In this document: positions 9,656 to 20,095 of the stretch, one piece after another
How the letters are laid out: every line of letters starts with the position of its first letter
How positions within the stretch are numbered: the stretch's first letter is position 1
From: Micrasema longulum
Taxonomy: Eukaryota > Arthropoda > Insecta > Trichoptera > Brachycentridae
Reading direction: 5' to 3'
Length of the DNA: 64,000 bases
Assembly: GCA_022494885.1 (NCBI GenBank)
Contig: JAGVSM010004011.1
Location: 372,001-436,000, forward strand
Made by a program: the position numbers and the translations under genes
The notes under the pieces: model-generated
Database searches by the model: none
What the model was told of the DNA's origin: nothing
What the model saw: the letters and a program-made list of their open reading frames with translations, nothing else

Positions 9656-10750
9656 AAAAATTTGGTAAAGTATCCAAAATAAAACACTTTTATTGGATTT
9701 AATTATTTAAAAAAAAAAATATATGTGACGCGTTTCGTCTTATTAGGACATTATCAAACTAACTGAAATATTTGCAAAGTTTCCGTACATACTAACAATA
9801 ATTGCTGTTTAAAGATATATAGGTAGGTATACAATAGTGCTGATAGTTTTTGGGGTATTAGAGTAGGGGGGTTAGTAGACCAAGATGAGTAACGTAATAA
9901 AATCAATTAGGATATACTAAGTACATTTGATTAGGTGAATTATGGGTATATTGGGAAAGCTTTCCATTATTTAAATTTTTGTAGGAGTGCAGCTTTAAAA
10001 TTAGAATAATAATGAAATTTTAATGTTGATTTCATTTACAAAGATTTATTTTGAAAAATATTTGATACTCTACATTAGTGTTTTATTGAATTACGAATTG
10101 AATGAAGTTAATATTTATATTATATCTTCTTCGTCTTCTTGCGGTACTTTATCAGGTCCCCCTGAAGTTGGCAAACACTAAAACACAGCAAAAGCATCTT
10201 GGTCCTGCGCTACTTCGCAGCCTAGACAACTGCTTATTGGATGTATTCACCATAGTGATTCCTAGGAAAAGATGACCAGAGTGGTTTCCCGTTGCCTTCT
10301 CTTGTGGATTTTTTTGTCAGAGCTACCTTCCCGTAGCTGGTTGGTCCTGGTTTAAAGGTGCCACAAACTCGCTATTCATCCTCTCGTTATCTGCTGTGAT
10401 CACATCGTTATGAGTGTGATCCCATTGCCCGGGGTTCGCGACGTGGACACTAACGAATTGGACTAGTCAGTTTATTGTTGCCGGTGGAATTCAACTGGGC
10501 GATTGCAGTATTTTATAGAATCTTACCCTCCAGCAAAATGTGACTCACTGTGACCCTACTGACGGTTCAAACCCCAATATATATTATGTAACTTTTATGT
10601 ATTGTGAATGAGACATATATATACACACAATAATGTAGTGCCTAAATAAAGGTATAAATATAAGTAATAAATAAAAGTTTTAAAAAATTATATAAGTATA
10701 TACTTTAATCCAATAAAAGTGTTTTAGTTTGGATACCTTATCAAACTTTA
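9656..10750. mobile_element. Non-autonomous DNA transposon with long TIRs, copy 1
   Basis: The left terminal repeat TTTGGTAAAGTATCCAAAAT / ACACTTTTATTGGATT (9656-9705) is inverted at 10,705-10,750 (AATCCAATAAAAGTGTTTTA, GGATACCTTATCAAAC). The left flank of the interior (9,870-10,123) and the right flank (10,588-10,660) match 27,630-27,923 and 28,285-28,350. This shows a second copy of the same element. The 456 bp between the flanks is a later insertion. No transposase coding seen. Confidence 0.6.
10124..10579 (-). mobile_element. Insertion with GAAGAAGAC tail (SINE- or RTE-derived)
   Basis: Flanked by the direct repeat TATATTAT (10,116-10,123 and 10,580-10,587). In minus orientation it ends in a GAAGAAGACGAAGAAG tail, like RTE LINEs. 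It is less AT-rich than its surroundings and contains AGAAGGCAACGGGAAACCAC. No long open frame was found, so it is probably a non-autonomous retroposon mobilised by an RTE. The exact family is unknown. Confidence 0.55.
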
Positions 10751-11892
10751 ATATAGAATTCTACCAATTATCTTCCTGCATACACAATAAAAAGGTCTTT
10801 TATTTTGGATAACTTACCAAACTTTAAGGATATAATGCTCATTCTTTTTCATGAAATCGTAATAAAAAAGAAAACGCTCTCAAACAATAAAAAAAGTCAG
10901 TAAATAGTTTTTTGCTGACCCCTTAAAAATAATTACGTGAACTTATTGGGTTTCTGAATATTACAACAGAAGGTGAAATATTAATTAATTTTTAATTCTT
11001 ATGAGTACATATGTATATTGTATATACACCCAAACAAACCATTTCAATAATTGTAATAATCATGATCTCATCTTTATTTGTCAACTAATGCTTAAAGAAT
11101 TACAATGGTAAAGCTTACTTTAACCTTTTTTATATGAAGGTAAAATGAGAACTTCATCGCGAGGTAGACAATATCTCTACTCGATTTCATTTTCAGAATT
11201 TTAGCTTGAGAGTAGCAATCGAGTCAAAAACACTTGTTCAGGATTCTTGTTCTAATCCATACGCAGAACTGTTCTCTCCATCCGCCTGGACACAGATGTA
11301 TAGATGTATAATCATCATACATATTTTTTTTAATACTTTGTTTTTGATCCCTGGCTAACAAGAAAATAATAATGGCGGGCACAGAACACGAGACAGCTGT
11401 CAAGTAAAGTTAACGTTTGGCAGCGACGGGATGTCAATACAAAGATCTCCGAAGCATCCTTTGTTTATGGACGATCGACATAAACCTATCGGGCCCTCGA
11501 TTACAAAGGAACGGCAGGAGATTTATCGATGTTTGTCGATAGAGTCAAGTCGAATTATGTCCCACAATTTGAATTTTTGCATTATTTTTTCATTTCCTTT
11601 CAACGCATCGGTTATAAAGCATTTTATGCATTGAAATTTGGGGTTCGATTCCGGATTCCAGATAATGTTGAAATAAAATGAAGCGTTTTACCTCATAATA
11701 CAATATATATAAATCTTAGATTTCGTATTATTCTGAAGTTTGAAAGCATTTCGGTGAAACGAGTGTAATCAAATGTTCCTGCATATTTAGAAAACAGCGG
11801 TGTTTCTGAACTTCTTCAAAAAGTCAACAGAAGTCAATTATTATGAAGTATCAAATAATGTAAAAACATGCCGGCTTTTTAATATCTATCAA
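10751..11892. other. Mostly unassigned stretch with one dispersed repeat
   Basis: At 10,765-10,830 another inverted arm (TTTTGGATAACTTACCAAAC) of the preceding TIR family occurs. At 11,150-11,290 a block (GAGAGTAGCAATCGAGTC, AGGATTCTTGTTC, CGCAGAACTG) is shared with 33,975-34,112. The open frame 11,431-11,634 has no familiar content and is not supported as a gene. Confidence 0.45.
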
Positions 11893-11968
11893 TCTTGATT
11901 TAATACTTCCAAGGGGGGTAAAATTTAATACACACGAATCTACAAACATTTGGACCCATTCAACATAT
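11893..11968 (+). mobile_element. Asymmetric foldback element, copy D (tail only)
   Basis: Only the one-sided tail remains: ACTTCCAAGGGGGG..., TACAAACATTTGGACCC, CAACATATTG. It matches the tails at 2440-2506 and 7920-7984, showing that the tail can persist without its arms. Confidence 0.55.
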
Positions 11969-12099
11969 TGTTAAATAAGTAGATACATTATTTTATAAAC
12001 TGGGTAACTGCATTTTCTCTAGTTTGCTGGATTAAAAAAAAAATTAAACATAAAATGAAATAAAAAAAGTTTAAATTAGTGCTTCAGGAGAATATTTTG

Positions 12100-12445
12100 A
12101 GAAGTGGTTCGATTTCATTACCGAAATTGAAGTCCGAGAACGGACACAGCAGCTACCAATAACGAGCGTTTTGAGGATGCGGTGGTGGACCTGACTTGGA
12201 AACGTGTTACGGATGCTTCAGGAGAGCCTTAATCCAAGTTGCCCCGCCCCATCTTTACATATGCTGGATCCCGCCGTCTCGGAAGGCCGTCGATATTGAT
12301 CGTTCGGCAGATTACGGCAGAACTAAGGGACCCAGGATTGACGTGAGAGGAAGTGAGAGTAGTGGCTAGTGGTACGGTTCCTTCGAGACGTCTGGTGATG
12401 TGCATATGCTTCATCAGGTAACGGATGTGGAAAAAAAAGAAAGAA
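12100..12445 (+). pseudogene. LINE 3' end, GSRRxGRP family, copy 1
   Basis: The plus-strand translation with frame shifts reads AGSRRLGRPSILIV, RQITAELRDPGLT and EEVRVVASGTV, then a stop and RMWKKKKEE. This matches the C-terminus in minus-strand copies at 52,310-52,575 and 22,140-22,330 and in the plus copy at 56,530-56,990. It is the last domain of a non-LTR reverse transcriptase protein; the clade is not assigned. It has internal stops and is non-functional. Confidence 0.68.
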
Positions 12446-12489
12446 GAATAAATAAAAAAAGCAGGTATACAGTAAAGCCGTTCTTGTTT

Positions 12490-12685
12490 TTCGCTAGAGT
12501 ACACAATTATATTGATCTGTTCCATGTATCCGAAGGGGTTTTCCGGAGCAGGATTCTCCTACTACTTTGACCTGAGTCTCTTTCATGTATTTTTTCATTT
12601 CTATAATATGTACGTATTGAATGTATGTTTGTAATGTATATGTCATATTTAAATAAATGATCTGAATTGAATAATCTTCATATAT
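12490..12685 (+). mobile_element. LINE 3' terminus, NIDLFHVSEG family, copy 1
   Basis: Nearly identical to 32,890-33,030: IDLFHVSEGVFRSRILLLL then stop, a short 3' UTR, and a tail AAATAAATGATCTGAATTGAAT. Strongly 5'-truncated. The minus-strand open frames over this stretch are shadows. Confidence 0.7.
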
Positions 12686-12689
12686 TAAA

Positions 12690-13020
12690 ATTATAAATGC
12701 AAAAGTGTGTTTGTTTGTTTGTGTGTCCTTCACGTCTTAACGGAGATCAACTTGATTTTTTGCACAAAAATAGCCGGAAAGATGACAAATTAAACAAATA
12801 ACTTTTTTTCAACCGGAGAATTTAAAAAGAACACTTAAAAAATTATGAAATAAAATAACAATGAGCAACATTCTTAGGAAATTAATATGCAATAAGGCGA
12901 GATACGATGTCAAAAATAATCAATTTGAAATTAATTCTCTGAGTTTCTATAACTAATATGCTTTATCTATGGTTGGTTTGGTTTGTTTTTCGTTTTGGTT
13001 TTGTAGTAGGGTTTTGGATT
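12690..13020 (+). mobile_element. Helitron/Helentron-like 5' fragment
   Basis: Begins AAATTATAAATGCAAAAGTG followed by TTTGTTTGTTTGTG, CTTCACGTC and AACGGAG, then TTGATTTTTTGCACAAA. This order is typical of a very common lepidopteran repeat usually attributed to Helitron-like elements. No matching 3' end was found before the piggyBac-type MITE at 13,031. The family name rests on memory of the pattern. Confidence 0.45.
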
Positions 13021-13030
13021 TGTGAACATA

Positions 13031-13529
13031 TTAACAATTTGAGCACCGGCCTAATACACTTAGAATTTACCCTGTGCCCGGCCCATTTTTGTGAAATTTC
13101 ACGTTTTGTGAACGGTTTCTTAAACGTGTCATAATTATAAAAATACTAGGTTAAATCAATTCTTACTTCTCATTTTTATTTGAAACAATTTAATAGGTAA
13201 TTTTTGTATGATATTTTTGCCAACATTGAACTTTATGGAGAGCCACATTACAATGTTCGCACATATACCTACAGCGTCTCACTCCTCACTTTTTGTGCTT
13301 TGTATCCCGGAACCGTGTAAACACGTGATTATAATATCCACGTGGTGTGTCTCGGTCCCGTGTTTTCAAGTAGTTTATCAGCAGTGAAAAAGTACTAATA
13401 AAAGTCGCTAGAAGTCAATAAAATGCACTTTTTTAAACAGCTGGCAAATCACGTGAAAACACGGGACCGGGACACAACGCGTGGTTATATAATCACGTGT
13501 TTACACGGCTTCGGAATACAGAGTGTTAA
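13031..13529 (+). mobile_element. piggyBac-type MITE, copy 2
   Basis: TTAA at 13,031-13,034 and 13,526-13,529. The left end ACAATTTGAGCACCGG and GAATTTACCCTGTGCCCGGC match the right part of copy 1 in reverse. The right part carries the long inverted repeat (arms about 13,308-13,385 and 13,440-13,520) built on CCGTGTAAACACGTGATTAT and ACACGGGACCGGGACACA. It is uninterrupted and about 500 bp, so it gives the intact size of this family. Non-coding. Confidence 0.78.
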
Positions 13530-13791
13530 CAATGCTACGTCACCATAGACTGACGGATCATCGTATTTCTTTCATAGCGATAGTTGTTAGCGATAGCTAT
13601 TTTCAATCCCAATAAAATATATCATTTCATCTGGAAAATTCTTGTTGATAAGCTAAAACTCTTTTTGATAAACGACAAAACGAATCAATTAACTAAATAA
13701 TTTCACCCTAAACCACAAAAGCTAATATACCAATAAATACATAAAGCGCTGAATCGATTGTTTGAATTAGTAAAGTTTATATTGCATATTT

Positions 13792-14849
13792 TTTTTATTT
13801 AACTTTTTGGACATAATGTTATTTGTACATTGGCGGGCTTATTACCAAATGGCAATTTCTTCCAAACAACCAATAAAATACATAAGTCATTCGATGTGTA
13901 TCAGTTAAATTTTAAAATAAAATTCTTCTTTTTTTTTCAGAATACGGTTTTGAAATTTAACATACTTTAAAAAAAAAAACAATTTATATCATTTCGTCAT
14001 TTGAATTTAAAAAAAAAGGTTTCTAACTTTTTACTAAGCTCTTGATCGTACCATTTTTAAAACAATTTTTCAAGTTTTAAACAATTATTTTTTTCATACT
14101 TACACACCCACACACACGCACCCTCTCCCTCATTCATTCCCACACGCACATGTATCCTCTCCCTCATTCATTCACGCACACACACATTCACATACACATG
14201 AATACAAACGTCACACAAATACAATTACTAAACTTCTTTTCTTATCTATTATGTGTCATTATATTTACAGTGGATTTTTTAAATTGGCTTTAGTATTGTT
14301 AAGATTTTTCTAATTATTTTGTTTGTGCAATAGCTGTAAAAATCCCAAACAAAATAAAATAAAATAAAAGTTTTATTTTTATAATTCAAATTACAGACCA
14401 TATTCAAAATAAAAAATATTAAAAAGCTAAAGATATATAAAAATAGAAATAAACGTATTTGTTTATAAATTACCTTATATCAAAATTATTACTCAATCGG
14501 ATAAAGGAAAAAAGAGGAAAGAGGAAAAAAGAAAGGAGGAGAGATTAAGGAAGAGAAAGGAGATGTTTCTTCAGACGTGATTTAAACAGAGGTTATATAG
14601 TAACATCTTTGATGGGGGATGGGAGATGATTCCACAGTCGAGCCGAATGGACAATATATGAATTAGAGAAGAAAGAGGAATTGTGGATGGGTATTAAGAG
14701 AGTGCCTTGAGAATTAGAACGAAGAGGTAAACCATGAACTGATAAGCGTTGAAATTTTTCACGCAGGTATATAGGAGCGTTAGGACTATAAAGTACATTG
14801 AACAGAAGTGAGAGGGAGTGATAGTCTTTCCGCTCTCACACACCACCTT
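13792..14849 (-). mobile_element. LINE 3' end (GLPLRSHSQGTLLIPI family), copy 1, interrupted
   Basis: From 14,845 down to 14,380 the minus strand is a close copy of the C-terminus and pyrimidine-rich 3' UTR at 36,780-37,250 (DYHSLSLLFNVLY, NAPIYLREKFQRL, GTLLIPIHNSSFFS, LFKSRLKKHLLSLP). The rest of the 3' UTR (GGAAGAAATTGCCATTTGG) lies at 13,795-13,875. The intervening 13,876-14,370 is a separate insertion. A frameshift sits in the coding part near KDV. Confidence 0.78.
13876..14370 (+). mobile_element. Nested insertion with CA-rich 3' UTR and AAAATA tail
   Basis: This block separates two parts of one LINE 3' UTR. It ends in AACAAAATAAAATAAAATA, with the possible target repeat AATAAAA on either side. 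It contains a CA/CCCTCTCCCTCATTCATTC-rich segment at 14,103-14,205, resembling 63,840-63,925. It is probably the 3' end of another LINE, plus strand. No coding seen. Confidence 0.5.
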
Positions 14850-15138
14850 AGCTTTTGTTGGGTTTACAACACAGGTATAACTTTACTTATTTGGAAACCT
14901 ATTGTTATTGTGTAAATTATTTATTAAAAAAATATATTTGTCAGTATGTCTCCTACCGCTTCATTGTAATAGAGGTCATGTTATCTTTTAATGACCGTAG
15001 ATTGGATATAGAGCAATTCTGTTTACATTGGAACTATCCGAGACATCACGTCTACTTGACTTTGTAAATCTATGCAATATACGAGAACATAAACCCGTAG
15101 TCAATCTTTACGTCAATTAAAATTTAAATACAATCAAC

Positions 15139-15270
15139 CATATTTTGAGTTCGTCCAAATTTTTGTAGACAAGGAATGGATTCAACTCGTAGGAGAGTTG
15201 TTAATATTAACATATTACAAAAGAGATGAAGAACATTTTAGAAAAGGTAATATAGAAGTCTAGGTATTTT
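15139..15270 (-). mobile_element. Asymmetric foldback element, copy E (fragment)
   Basis: Reverse-orientation tail (TTTTGAGTTCGTCCAAAT, TTTGTAGACAAGGAATGGATT) followed by the start of one arm (AGAAGTCTAGGTATTTTA). The rest is missing, replaced at about 15,271 by TTTTATTAATATAAAC sequence. 14,850-15,138 before it is unassigned; the open frame 14,855-15,067 is not recognised. Confidence 0.6.
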
Positions 15271-15589
15271 ATTTTATTAATATAAACGGAAAATCTGCAT
15301 TTTACAAACATTTATAATACTAACATATTTGGCTTAATATATTTTTTATTTTTTTAAATTAAATTACCTTATACCAAAGATTTATAAAAAAAATAAACCG
15401 AAAATTTTAAACCAGATTAACATTTAAAAAAATAACCTAAAAATTATACAGCATATTCAGTAGAAAGTTTAAATAATAAAACATTCTACAGGAATCCAAA
15501 ATTCAAAATATTTTGTTTAAAGATAAGTACGTCCATTACGATTAAAAACTTTCTTGGGGGTGGAGCTGTCTTTGTCTTCAAATATATTG

Positions 15590-15668
15590 GTCAACAAACC
15601 ATCACATCGTTTCCCCGAAAGGGTAGGCAGAGAAGATAGATCGCTATATCACATATCTTTGCCCACAG
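15590..15668 (-). mobile_element. LINE family with (GTT)n tail: 3' end fragment, copy 1
   Basis: The plus strand reads CAACAAACCATCAC...CCCGAAAGGGTAGGCAGAG. In reverse this is the 3' UTR end of the LINE found more completely at 15,852, 32,515 and 48,271. Only about 80 bp survive. Confidence 0.6.
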
Positions 15669-15851
15669 ATTTTGCTGTCTTTATAAGTTATATTAAAAAA
15701 ATATTAAAGTTAAATCATTTTTGCGTTACCGTCAAAACGGCCAAATTTGTTGCATGAAAAAAGGAAAATAAAACAACTTATTTTGTCAATTTTGACGAAA
15801 ACGCGATAATTTACCAACTTTAAGTTTAGTCGTCTCTTGATTAATTTTATA

Positions 15852-16290
15852 ACAACAACAACAACAAACCATCACGCCGTTTTACCGAAGGGGTAGGCAG
15901 AGATAAAAGAACGCCATATTACTCTGTCTTTGCATACAGACCTCGCGTCCTCTACATTCAGACATCTTCTCATGCATGCCCGCCGATTATTCCGACTTTT
16001 GACATGGCCATCTTCAAGTATTTGTTGGATTTGGTCATGTCATGTCTTTCTTAGTCTTCCTATTTATGCATCCAATAACATTTGTTCTTTTGCTTTTCAT
16101 TCATTATGCATGTCCAAACCAACGCAGTGCTGTCGAAAGTGCTTATCTCAGCCTTTCACAATGTAGGGATCACGAGATTTGTGCTATCGTACATAGTTTT
16201 ACCACACATTCGCCTGAGAGATTTTGACAGCACTCAGCTATTTATTTTATTATTTTATTATTCCTGTTTTTCCAAGTCCATACTTTTATA
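15852..16290 (-). mobile_element. LINE family with (GTT)n tail: C-terminal copy 2
   Basis: The reverse complement carries the 3' UTR (CTCTGCCTACCCCTTCGG), the tail GTTGTTGTTGTTATAA and a decayed C-terminus matching 48,880-49,221 on the same strand: RGKTMYDRCTN, KAEIIAIDQI, LRWFxxAKRM and QKKTWHYQIQQIL in the better copy. This domain follows the RT in endonuclease/RT-type LINEs. Plus-strand open frames at 15,930-16,297 are antisense shadows. Confidence 0.7.
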
Positions 16291-17149
16291 TGATTGATTT
16301 ATTTAAATACTTTATATGGGTAAATATACAGTTTACATATGCATGCATCAGGGGCGAACCGTGTATAGAAGCGATAATGCACAGCTTACCATTATATTTG
16401 ACTAACCATAATAATGTTTTATGGTAACTTTATTAACAGAAAAACAAATAAACAATTACCATTTATTTTAAATCATTTCCAACGTTTGTATTTTTATCCT
16501 AATATTAATATAAATTTTAATAAAGCTCGCCAGCGCCTGCGGTGAGCCAAGAAACTAGCCGATTATTCCAGCTTATTTTTTCATACAAATAAGTATACTA
16601 TATTTTAAATGTATTAACCGAAGTGCGGGTTTTTTCTCCTAGATTGAACTTGCAGAATTCTTAAATTATTTGAAGATTCTTGGTTTGAAAAACAGTATTT
16701 TAAACATTGTTTCTTAAGGACAATTTTTCTTTGAGATGGTACTTTTGACAAAAGACCATAATTACGTAAGTATAAGTATAAGTAATTACTTTCATGCGTC
16801 ATATTGCAGGACATATAGCGCTCCATGCGGCCGTTTGTAGCACTATTAATTACTAGAACAATGGGGCCAGTTGACATTTCAATTGAATACCTAATATCGA
16901 CTAAATTCATAGTGGTATTTTTTATTTATTTTTTAATGAATTATCATTAAAGTAATGGATAAAACATCTATATAATATGATATATCACAAAGTTACATCG
17001 TTTGAGTTGATTTCATGGATGAGAGTTGTTGTATCACACAGAACCACAGAAAAATATCAATTTATAGTATATATACTTACATTATATTATGTACAAATAT
17101 TTGATATTTTTTTAGAGCTAACCTGTAAATAAAATCATCATTCGCCACT
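16291..17149. other. Unassigned stretch
   Basis: AT-rich. The minus open frame at 16,614-16,910 (98 codons) resembles nothing I know and is unsupported by other features. Confidence 0.35.
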
Positions 17150-17515
17150 GGCATGCATAAGGGCGGGCATATTGCCTTCCTACCCACCCAAACCGTTCAA
17201 TTTGAGAAGATCAGTGGTATATAAGCATACTGTAGGCTGTAGGTATATTATTGTATAATATTTTCAATGTAAAACAAAACAATGATAAACAAACATTGTT
17301 TTAAAGTAACAAAAAATAATTAATGTCCATACAATACTAAGAAAAGAGAAATGAGTAAAGAGGAAAGGAAAGTGGGAGGAGAAGGAAAAACTCAAATATT
17401 TAGGAAGTGACATTTCAGACGTGATTTGAATGTAAATAAAGAAGGGGTGACTCTGATATTAGAGGGTAGATTATTTCATGATCGAGCTACTACTGTGAAA
17501 GAGGAGGCACAAAAA
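17150..17515 (-). mobile_element. LINE 3' UTR fragments (GGTAGGAAG family)
   Basis: 17,155-17,230 in reverse reads AACGGTTTGGGTGGGTAGG followed by AAGGCAATATGCCCGCCC, a variant of the 3' UTR at 61,460-61,530 and 37,258. 17,335-17,515 in reverse is a purine/pyrimidine tract with TCAAATCACGTCTGAAATG and degraded C-terminal codons, like 14,520-14,640. They may be one insertion broken by divergence. Confidence 0.55.
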
Positions 17516-17705
17516 TTAGCTCTTATACATCAGTATCGACGCCAGGACTCCTTTGTGAACTACAAATTTTGTCTCTTGCGAAAAATATTGTTTTTCCAAG
17601 GTTGATTTAAGTGCACTGTTCACTCGGTTCCCGGCACTAACCCTCCTTTCAATAACTTTCTTAGTTATTCCATTCCCAGTAAACATACTAATACGGGTAG
17701 TAATA
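17516..17705 (-). mobile_element. LINE family with (GTT)n tail: internal fragment
   Basis: The block with CGACGCCAGGACTCC, TTAAGTGCACTGTTCACTCG and ATTCCATTCCCAGTAAACAT corresponds to 49,262-49,430, a more 5' part of the same minus-strand LINE. It has neither the 3' tail nor the RT core. Confidence 0.6.
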
Positions 17706-17756
17706 ATATTAAAATGTATTGGTAAACTCTTAACATTTTTGATGAAGCCAAAATTA

Positions 17757-18800
17757 TTTATTTATTTATTTATTTATTTTACTTATTTATATATACGCCC
17801 AACGGGCATTTTTATGGGCACATTTATACATAGAAAATTATTATTAAAAAAATAGAAAGACTCAATGGTTTATAGTAGACTTTGTGGGACTGGAAGCGGG
17901 AGAGATGTGTTTATAATTGAATTTGATTCAGTGATCGTTTGAAAGAAGACAACTTGTTATAAAAGAAATCAAGACTGGTATGTTTGTTGGCAGACCTAAA
18001 AATTCTGGGCAAAGAGGAATGAAAACCACAGTTAGTTCTATGGATATCGGTATGAAATAGTATGTTTTGTCTGAGGTTTTTAGTTGGGATATTTAATTTT
18101 ATTGAGCTCAGTAGTTCAGGCGCATCAAAGAGTGGGTTGAGAATTTTAAATAGGACTATAAGGTCGGATTTATTTCGACGGTCTTGAAGAGAAGATATAT
18201 TCAAGGTAGTTTCTAACTCATTATACGTATATAGGTCTCTGGATAAGCCCAACCTCCAGCCTATCTTTCTTAAAAAACGATGTTGAACTGATTTAATATT
18301 CTTGATGTGAACATCATAATATGGAGACCAGATAACAAAAGAATACTCTAGGTGCGGGTGAACTAAGGAACAGATGAGAGTTTTAAGGGTATTGATATTT
18401 TTGAAGTCAGCTGTGCTTCTGTTAATAAACCCAAGAAGTTTTAAGGATTTATTAATAACATGTTCAATATGAATTGTAAAAGAAAGTTTAGTGTCAAGTA
18501 TAATATCTAAATCTCGTATACTAGACACAGAAGATAATATTTCATCGTTCATGATTGGATTTTCCAGACAAAAAAATCTAATAACCTTGCACTTACTTAA
18601 GTTGAGATGTAGATTATTGGATGCGCACCAGGTGCTAAAAGACAATAAGTCAGATTGTAATAGTGAACAATCAGAAGGGCTGTCAATCTGTTTGAGAATT
18701 TTAGTGTCATCAGCAAACAGCTAAATTGATGAAGTAAGAAAAATATTTTTTATATCATTGATGAACAGTGTACCCTGTGGTAAATTGTCAAAGAAGTAGT
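17757..18800 (-). mobile_element. LINE (Jockey/CR1-like) with RT catalytic FADD and full C-terminus
   Basis: The best-preserved LINE coding region in the window. On the minus strand: LPQGTLFINDI (about 18,780), a TAG stop at 18,721-18,723, then LFADDTKILKQIDSP (catalytic DD). From there an uninterrupted frame of about 270 codons runs to 17,911: LNLSKCKVIRF, IRDLDIILDTKLSFTIHIEH, TLKTLICSLVHPHLEYSFVI, KSVQHRFLRKI, YNELETTLNISSLQDRRNKS, HRTNCGFHSSLPRI. The 3' UTR ends in (TAAA)n at 17,757-17,780. It is 5'-truncated just upstream of RT motif B, with one stop before FADD. Related fragments lie at 8.6, 19.8 and 56 kb. Confidence 0.85.
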
Positions 18801-18825
18801 ATATAAAGAAAGCTGTACCATCTAT

Positions 18826-19390
18826 TCTGCTCTCTTAGAGACATTCTGGATATTGGCACTCTCAGAAGTGTGTATTTTGCTCTGTTTCAATCCACTGCAA
18901 CCTATGGAATAGCTGGCTGGGGGAGTTTTGCGGCATCCATTTTAAAGCCTCTCATGATTTCACAGAAATTATAATTGAGAATAATATTCCGGCGCCCTCC
19001 AACATAAACATGCCCGTCAGAACAGCTGTTCCAATACACGAAGGTGCTGGATATGAGACAACTGTACCTAAAAGAAGCACTTACACACTTCTGGTCGAAT
19101 ATAAGGAGAGATCTCAGCAAAATGTTCGTACAAGGTTTTCCGAACACTTTTCAGTGGATCGAAAGGTCTGATGACGCATGAAAACAGTCCGCCTTCTCCT
19201 GGAGAAATTACTGTGGTTTCCTCGTCACTAGAGCAAATGCGGAGAAGCTCCTAAAACAGGCCATAGCCGAAATATATCCCACCCGTTCCTCACATATTGT
19301 AAATATTTTATTAACCCAATAATGTTTTTAATTTAAGTAAACTGAATAGAACATAGTTTTTTGAAGTAAACAAATAAATAACTATCCTAA
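18826..19390 (+). pseudogene. LINE C-terminal remnant (TYGIAGWG type)
   Basis: The plus strand reads LRDILDIGTLRSVYFALF, QSTATYGIAGWGSF and ILKPLMISQKL. After a frame change it continues VLDMRQLYLKEALTHFW. These are the post-RT thumb and 'VL..RQLYI' motifs of CR1/Jockey-like LINEs; compare SIYFAFAQSILQYGIIGWGG on the minus strand near 22,100. 19,160-19,390 continues with unrecognised sequence and ends in AAACAAATAAATAAC, a plausible tail. Frameshifts and stops throughout. Confidence 0.68.
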
Positions 19391-19435
19391 ATTTGTTTCA
19401 ACAGAGTTAATGTTAACCAATGTACAAAATTTATT

Positions 19436-20095
19436 TATTTATTTATTAACGGACATTGCCCATGTATACAATTTATAGGGTTTATATATTACAATAAAAG
19501 AATAGTTTAAAACCTAAAAAAATAGAAAAGAAGCATTGAAAAACATAAAAGACATCAAGACAAGGTCTGGACTATTTATTTAGTGCTCGTTAAAATCGTT
19601 GTAAACTCAAACCAAAAAAGTCCAGATCTTGTCTTGAGTTAACAATACGACAAAGACGGGTCATTGGAGAATTAAGGCCAAAGTTTGTTCTAAGCTGATC
19701 GATGAACAGTACTTCATTGTTTCTAAATCTACGAGTCGTAATATTGAATTTTACTTGTGCCAGTAATGATGGAACATCGATTATACCATTGAGTTTGCCG
19801 AACATATACATGGAGTCAATATTAGTTCTATGTTTTTGTAGACTAGAAATATTTAACATTGACTATTAATAAGCGTAAGAATAATTATCTCTCTCTAGTC
19901 CAAGCATCTATGCTATTTTTCGAAACAAGCGATGTTGGACTGATTCAATGTGAATTATGCGATTGACATAGAATGAAGACCAGACCACGGAGGCATATTC
20001 TAGAAGAGGGCGAACAGTTGAGCAATAAAGAGTTTTGATTGTACGCACATTAGTAAAATCAGAGAATATTCTGTTGATGAAGCCAAAATGATTAC
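19436..20095 (-). pseudogene. LINE (Jockey/CR1-like) C-terminal remnant
   Basis: The minus strand reads LSNHFGFINRIFSDFTNVR, TIKTLYCSTVRPLLEYASVV and IESVQHRLFRKIA, then a frameshift at about 19,900 and MLNISSLQKHRTNIDSMYMF, FNITTRRFRNNEVLF, RTNFGLNSPMTRLCRI. The 3' side is GGCAATGTCCGTTAATAAAT with a (TAAA)n tail at 19,436-19,455. It is the same group as the elements at 18 kb and 56 kb. The upstream RT core is missing. Confidence 0.78.

Noticed and set aside
17761..17785. (TTTA)n and similar ATTTATTT runs as independent microsatellites
   Set aside because: At 17.76, 19.44, 24.52, 27.92 and 55.52 kb these are reversed tails of minus-strand LINE ends, so they are explained by the elements.
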